Positions 61,041 to 64,000 of a DNA stretch of 64,000 bases are shown in pieces (position 1 is the stretch's first letter; every line of letters starts with the position of its first letter). Source of the DNA: Mesorhizobium loti (lineage in GTDB: Bacteria > Pseudomonadota > Alphaproteobacteria > Rhizobiales > Rhizobiaceae); the NCBI GenBank assembly GCA_002356515.1, contig AP017605.1, forward strand, positions 6,619,020 through 6,683,019, in the 5' to 3' direction. A model generated the notes under the pieces. That model was given only the letters and a program-made list of their open reading frames with translations, was not told where the DNA came from and ran no database searches. The position numbers and the translations under genes were made by a program.

Positions 61041-63110
61041 ATGCGTGATCCACGCTACGACATTCTGTTCGAGCCCGTGAAGATCGGTCCGGTGACCGCC
61101 AAGAACCGTTTCTACCAGGTGCCGCATTGCAATGGCGGCGGCTATCGCGACCCTTCCGCCGCGGCCGAGATGCGGCGCATCAAGTCGGAAGGCGGCTGGG
61201 GTGTCATCTTCACCGAGCAGACCGAGATGCACCACACTTCGGAGATCACACCCTTCATCGAGCTCAGGCTGTGGGACGACGCCGATATACCGGCGCTGGC
61301 GAAGATGGCCAAGGCGATGCACCAACATGGCGCGCTGGCCGGCATCCAACTGGCCTATTCCGGCATCAACGGCCCCAACCTCTACACCAAGGAAGTGCCG
61401 CGCGGACCGTCGGCCTTGCCCATCCGCACCTTCACCAACGATCCGGTCCAGGCGCGCGCCATGGACAAGCAAGATATACGCGACCTCAGGCGCTGGCATC
61501 GCAATGCCTTCAAACGCGCCAAGCTGGCGGGCTTCGACCTGGTCTGTCTCTATGGCGCGCATGGCTTCGGCATCATCCAGCACTTCCTGTCCACCGCCAC
61601 CAACCAGCGCAGCGACGAATATGGCGGCTCGCTGGAAAACCGCTCGCGGCTGATGCGCGAGCTGATCGAGGAAGGCCGCGATGCCATCGGCGTCACGTGT
61701 GGCCTGACGCTGCGGTTGTCGCTGGACGAGATGATCGGCGAGTTGGGCTTTGCCAATTCCGAGGTCCGCGACATGATCGAAATGCACGCCGATCTGCCTG
61801 ATCTCTGGGACCTGGCCCATGGCGCCTGGGAGGATTGTTCGGGGCCGTCGCGGTTCAAGGAGGAGGCAGCGCAGGAGAGCCTGGTGTCCGGCATCAAGAC
61901 GCTGACCTCAAAGCCGGTCGTCGGCGTCGGCCGCTTCACCTCGCCTGACGTGATGGTCCGGATGATCAAGTCCGGCACGCTCGATTTCATCGGCTGCGCG
62001 CGCCCGTCGATCGCCGACCCCTTTCTGCCGAAGAAGGTGGAGGAGGGGCGTATCGAGGACATCCGCGAATGCATCGGCTGCAACATCTGCATCACCGGCG
62101 ACATGACCATGTCGATCTCGCGCTGCACGCAGAACCCGACCTTCATGGAGGAGTGGCGCAAGGGCTGGCATCCCGAGCGCATGCAGGCCAAGGGCGACAG
62201 CGACAGCGTGCTGATCGTCGGCGCCGGTCCCGCAGGACTGGAGGCCGCCCGCGCGCTCGGCCTGCGCGGCTATCAGGTGGCCATTGCCGAGGCCGGCACC
62301 GAACTCGGCGGCCGCGTCGCGCGCGAGTGTCGCCTGCCTGGGCTCTCGGCCTGGGGTCGCGTGCGCGACTATCGCCAGTACCAGCTCAGCCAGATGTCCA
62401 ATGTCGACATCTATTTCGAAAGCCGGTTGTCGGCGCAGGACATACTGGCCTTCGGTTTTCAGAACATCGCGCTGGCCACCGGCTCGACATGGCGCCGCGA
62501 CGGCGTGGCGCGCGCCCATGTCGTGCCGATGCCGATCGACCCGGCCATGCCGGTCTACACGCCGGACGATCTGATGGCTGGAAACGTGCCGACCGGCAAT
62601 GTCGTGCTGTTCGACGACGACCACTACTATATGGGTGGCGTTCTGGCTGAGCTGATGGCGCGCAACGGTAGCAAGGTGACGCTGGTGACGCCGTCCGCCT
62701 ATGTCTCCGACTGGACCCGCAACACGCTGGAGCAGGGCGCCATCCACCGCCGTCTGGCGGGGCTCGGCGTCGAGATCGTGCTGAACCGGACCGTGACACG
62801 CATCGTGCAAGGAGGCGTTGCCACCGCCTGCGCCTACACTGGGGCCGAACGTGATATTGCCGCCGACGCCGTGGTGCTGGTGACGTCGCGCCAGCAGGAC
62901 GACCAGGTCTGGCGTGAGCTGAGGGCGCGGCGCGACGAATGGGCCGACAATGGTATCAGTTCGATCAAGGTCATAGGCGATGCCGAGGCGCCGGGGCCGA
63001 TCGCCTGGGCGACCTATGCCGGCCACCGCTTCGCGCGTGAGCTGGACGAAGACGATATCGGCGATGCGCTGCCGTTCCGGCGGGAGGTGACGGCCCTGGC
63101 GGCGGAATAG
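61041..63110 (+). CDS. Dimethylamine/trimethylamine dehydrogenase-like flavoprotein (N-demethylase type)
   Basis: The 689-residue protein has the three-domain plan of the family: an FMN TIM barrel (1 to about 370), a [4Fe-4S] site Cys344, Cys347, Cys350, Cys362, then FAD/NAD-like domains with IVGAGPAGLEAARALG near residue 391. Cys30 in QVPHCNG matches the 6-S-cysteinyl-FMN residue of trimethylamine dehydrogenase. Of the aromatic bowl, Tyr60 is Gln60 and Trp355 is Asp354, so trimethylamine is unlikely; dimethylamine or an N-methyl amino acid fits better. GGAAGGAAAC precedes the ATG at 61041. It would release formaldehyde. Confidence 0.87.
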   Translation: MRDPRYDILFEPVKIGPVTAKNRFYQVPHCNGGGYRDPSAAAEMRRIKSEGGWGVIFTEQTEMHHTSEITPFIELRLWDDADIPALAKMAKAMHQHGALAGIQLAYSGINGPNLYTKEVPRGPSALPIRTFTNDPVQARAMDKQDIRDLRRWHRNAFKRAKLAGFDLVCLYGAHGFGIIQHFLSTATNQRSDEYGGSLENRSRLMRELIEEGRDAIGVTCGLTLRLSLDEMIGELGFANSEVRDMIEMHADLPDLWDLAHGAWEDCSGPSRFKEEAAQESLVSGIKTLTSKPVVGVGRFTSPDVMVRMIKSGTLDFIGCARPSIADPFLPKKVEEGRIEDIRECIGCNICITGDMTMSISRCTQNPTFMEEWRKGWHPERMQAKGDSDSVLIVGAGPAGLEAARALGLRGYQVAIAEAGTELGGRVARECRLPGLSAWGRVRDYRQYQLSQMSNVDIYFESRLSAQDILAFGFQNIALATGSTWRRDGVARAHVVPMPIDPAMPVYTPDDLMAGNVPTGNVVLFDDDHYYMGGVLAELMARNGSKVTLVTPSAYVSDWTRNTLEQGAIHRRLAGLGVEIVLNRTVTRIVQGGVATACAYTGAERDIAADAVVLVTSRQQDDQVWRELRARRDEWADNGISSIKVIGDAEAPGPIAWATYAGHRFARELDEDDIGDALPFRREVTALAAE

Positions 63111-63184
63111 GCGGGACTTGCGCCTGGCACCCGTGGTCCTTAGACAGGCGGCCGTGACGTTTGCCGATGGCGGAGAAGAAGAAC

Positions 63185-64000
63185 ATGTCGGACCGGATGA
63201 AGACCATCTCCTCGGCCAAGTCGCATGGCGGCGTGCAGGGCGTCTATTCCCATGCTTCGGATGCCTGTGCCTGCGACATGACATTCGCCGTATTCGTGCC
63301 GCCGCAGGCCGGTGAAAAGCCTTGCCCTGTCGTATGGTACCTCTCCGGCCTGACCTGCACCCATGCCAATGTCATGGACAAGGGCGGGTACAGGCGCATG
63401 GCCGCCGAGCTTGGCCTGATCGTCGTCTGTCCCGACACCAGCCCCCGCGGCGCCGACATTCCCGACGAGAAGGACAATTGGCAGTTCGGTTGCGGCGCCG
63501 GCTTCTATGTCGACGCGACGCAAGCACCCTACGCCACGAACTACCGCATGTATTCCTATGTCACCGAGGAATTGCCGGCATTGATCGCCCAGGAATTTCC
63601 GGCCGATATGACGCGCCAGGCGATCTTCGGCCACTCGATGGGCGGGCATGGTGCGCTGACGATCGCGCTGAAAAATCCCGAGCGCTTCAAAAGCTGCTCG
63701 GCCTTCGCGCCGATCGTGCAACCGAGCACCGCCGGCTGGTCGCGGCCCGCCCTCGAAAAATATCTCGGCGCCGACGAGGCGTCATGGCGGGGCTACGATG
63801 CCACCTTGCTCATCGAGGATGGCCATCGCTTCTCCGAGCTTTTCGTCGATCAGGGAACGTCGGACGGCTTTCTCAAGGACGGGCTGAGGCCTTGGCTGCT
63901 GGAAGCGGCCTGCGCCAAGGCCGGCATCCCTCTGACCCTGCGCATGCAGGATGGCTACGACCACTCGTATTTCTTCATTTCGACATTCATGGATGACCAT
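63185..64000 (+). CDS. fghA: S-formylglutathione hydrolase (C-terminus beyond the window)
   Basis: The open frame runs 272 codons to the window edge without a stop; the family length is about 278, so only a few residues are missing. The esterase fold has LSGLTCTHANVMDKGG near residue 57, the nucleophile Ser151 in GHSMGGHGAL, Asp in QGTSDGFL and catalytic His in GYDHSYFF. It hydrolyses S-formylglutathione to formate and glutathione, the second step of glutathione-dependent formaldehyde oxidation. GGAGAAG lies before the ATG. It follows the formaldehyde-releasing demethylase by 74 bp. Confidence 0.95.
   Translation, partial: MSDRMKTISSAKSHGGVQGVYSHASDACACDMTFAVFVPPQAGEKPCPVVWYLSGLTCTHANVMDKGGYRRMAAELGLIVVCPDTSPRGADIPDEKDNWQFGCGAGFYVDATQAPYATNYRMYSYVTEELPALIAQEFPADMTRQAIFGHSMGGHGALTIALKNPERFKSCSAFAPIVQPSTAGWSRPALEKYLGADEASWRGYDATLLIEDGHRFSELFVDQGTSDGFLKDGLRPWLLEAACAKAGIPLTLRMQDGYDHSYFFISTFMDDH

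Noticed and set aside
61041..63110. True trimethylamine dehydrogenase
   Set aside because: Cys30 and the iron-sulfur cysteines agree, but Tyr60 and the Trp355 position of the aromatic bowl are Gln and Asp.
63140..63721. Minus-strand gene near the right end
   Set aside because: It is opposite the S-formylglutathione hydrolase, whose catalytic Ser and His are intact and whose frame runs open to the edge.

Overview
The window is about 64 kb of GC-rich DNA from a soil alphaproteobacterium, most likely a Mesorhizobium or close relative (Rhizobiales). Supporting this are an aapJQMP-type amino-acid transporter in the rhizobial gene order, FadR-type GntR regulators beside sugar transporters, and short palindromic intergenic repeats typical of Rhizobiales. 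There is no rRNA, tRNA, phage, IS element or CRISPR array. It is an accessory catabolic region: five complete ABC importers, six regulators (three FadR-type GntR, two LysR, one PucR) and about 40 dehydrogenases, oxidases, aldolases, aminotransferases and hydrolases in short operons. Calls rest on reading motifs and gene order; no database search was run.

Layout. 1-1260: a gene end and two small envelope genes in an AT-richer patch. 1260-10654: FAD 2-hydroxyacid dehydrogenase plus FadR1, glyoxalase I, a sugar importer and a GMC oxidase. 10651-19822: a uronate/sugar-acid block with two uronate-dehydrogenase-like genes, FadR2, KdgD (5-dehydro-4-deoxyglucarate dehydratase), a second sugar importer and an aldose dehydrogenase. 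17804-31944, all on the minus strand: LysR, aapJQMP, an FAD oxidase, then an overlapping run TPP enzyme-hyuA-hyuB-aminotransferase-Udh-like. 32012-38983: three SDRs, FadR3, RidA, a shikimate-dehydrogenase-like enzyme, a deletion remnant of a 3-hydroxyisobutyrate dehydrogenase, an HpaI-type aldolase and a DAO-type oxidase. 39041-49649: a deformylase-like protein lacking canonical metal ligands, then a PucR regulator with a two-component flavin monooxygenase set, aldehyde dehydrogenase, alpha/beta hydrolase and polar amino-acid importer. 49982-58593: NitT/TauT-type importer, GMC oxidase, flavin monooxygenase, RidA, DUF1028 protein and aldehyde dehydrogenase. 58644-64000: LysR, ArgE-type amidohydrolase, a dimethylamine-dehydrogenase-like demethylase, and S-formylglutathione hydrolase cut by the window end.

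How it works together. Each module pairs an importer or regulator with two to five enzymes able to feed central metabolism. Uronates would pass through Udh to aldarates and through KdgD to 2-oxoglutarate semialdehyde, though the isomerase and aldarate dehydratase are not here. The HyuAB-aminotransferase-TPP operon and the monooxygenase module are the best candidates for pathways not yet described. The final demethylase would release formaldehyde, which the adjacent S-formylglutathione hydrolase helps remove.

Non-coding signals include GC-rich hairpins just behind the binding-protein gene in the ABC operons, a TTRT-N3-ACAA operator family beside FadR-linked operons, a TTAGG-N5-CCTAA palindrome upstream of two operons, and an exact 48-bp repeat in two places.
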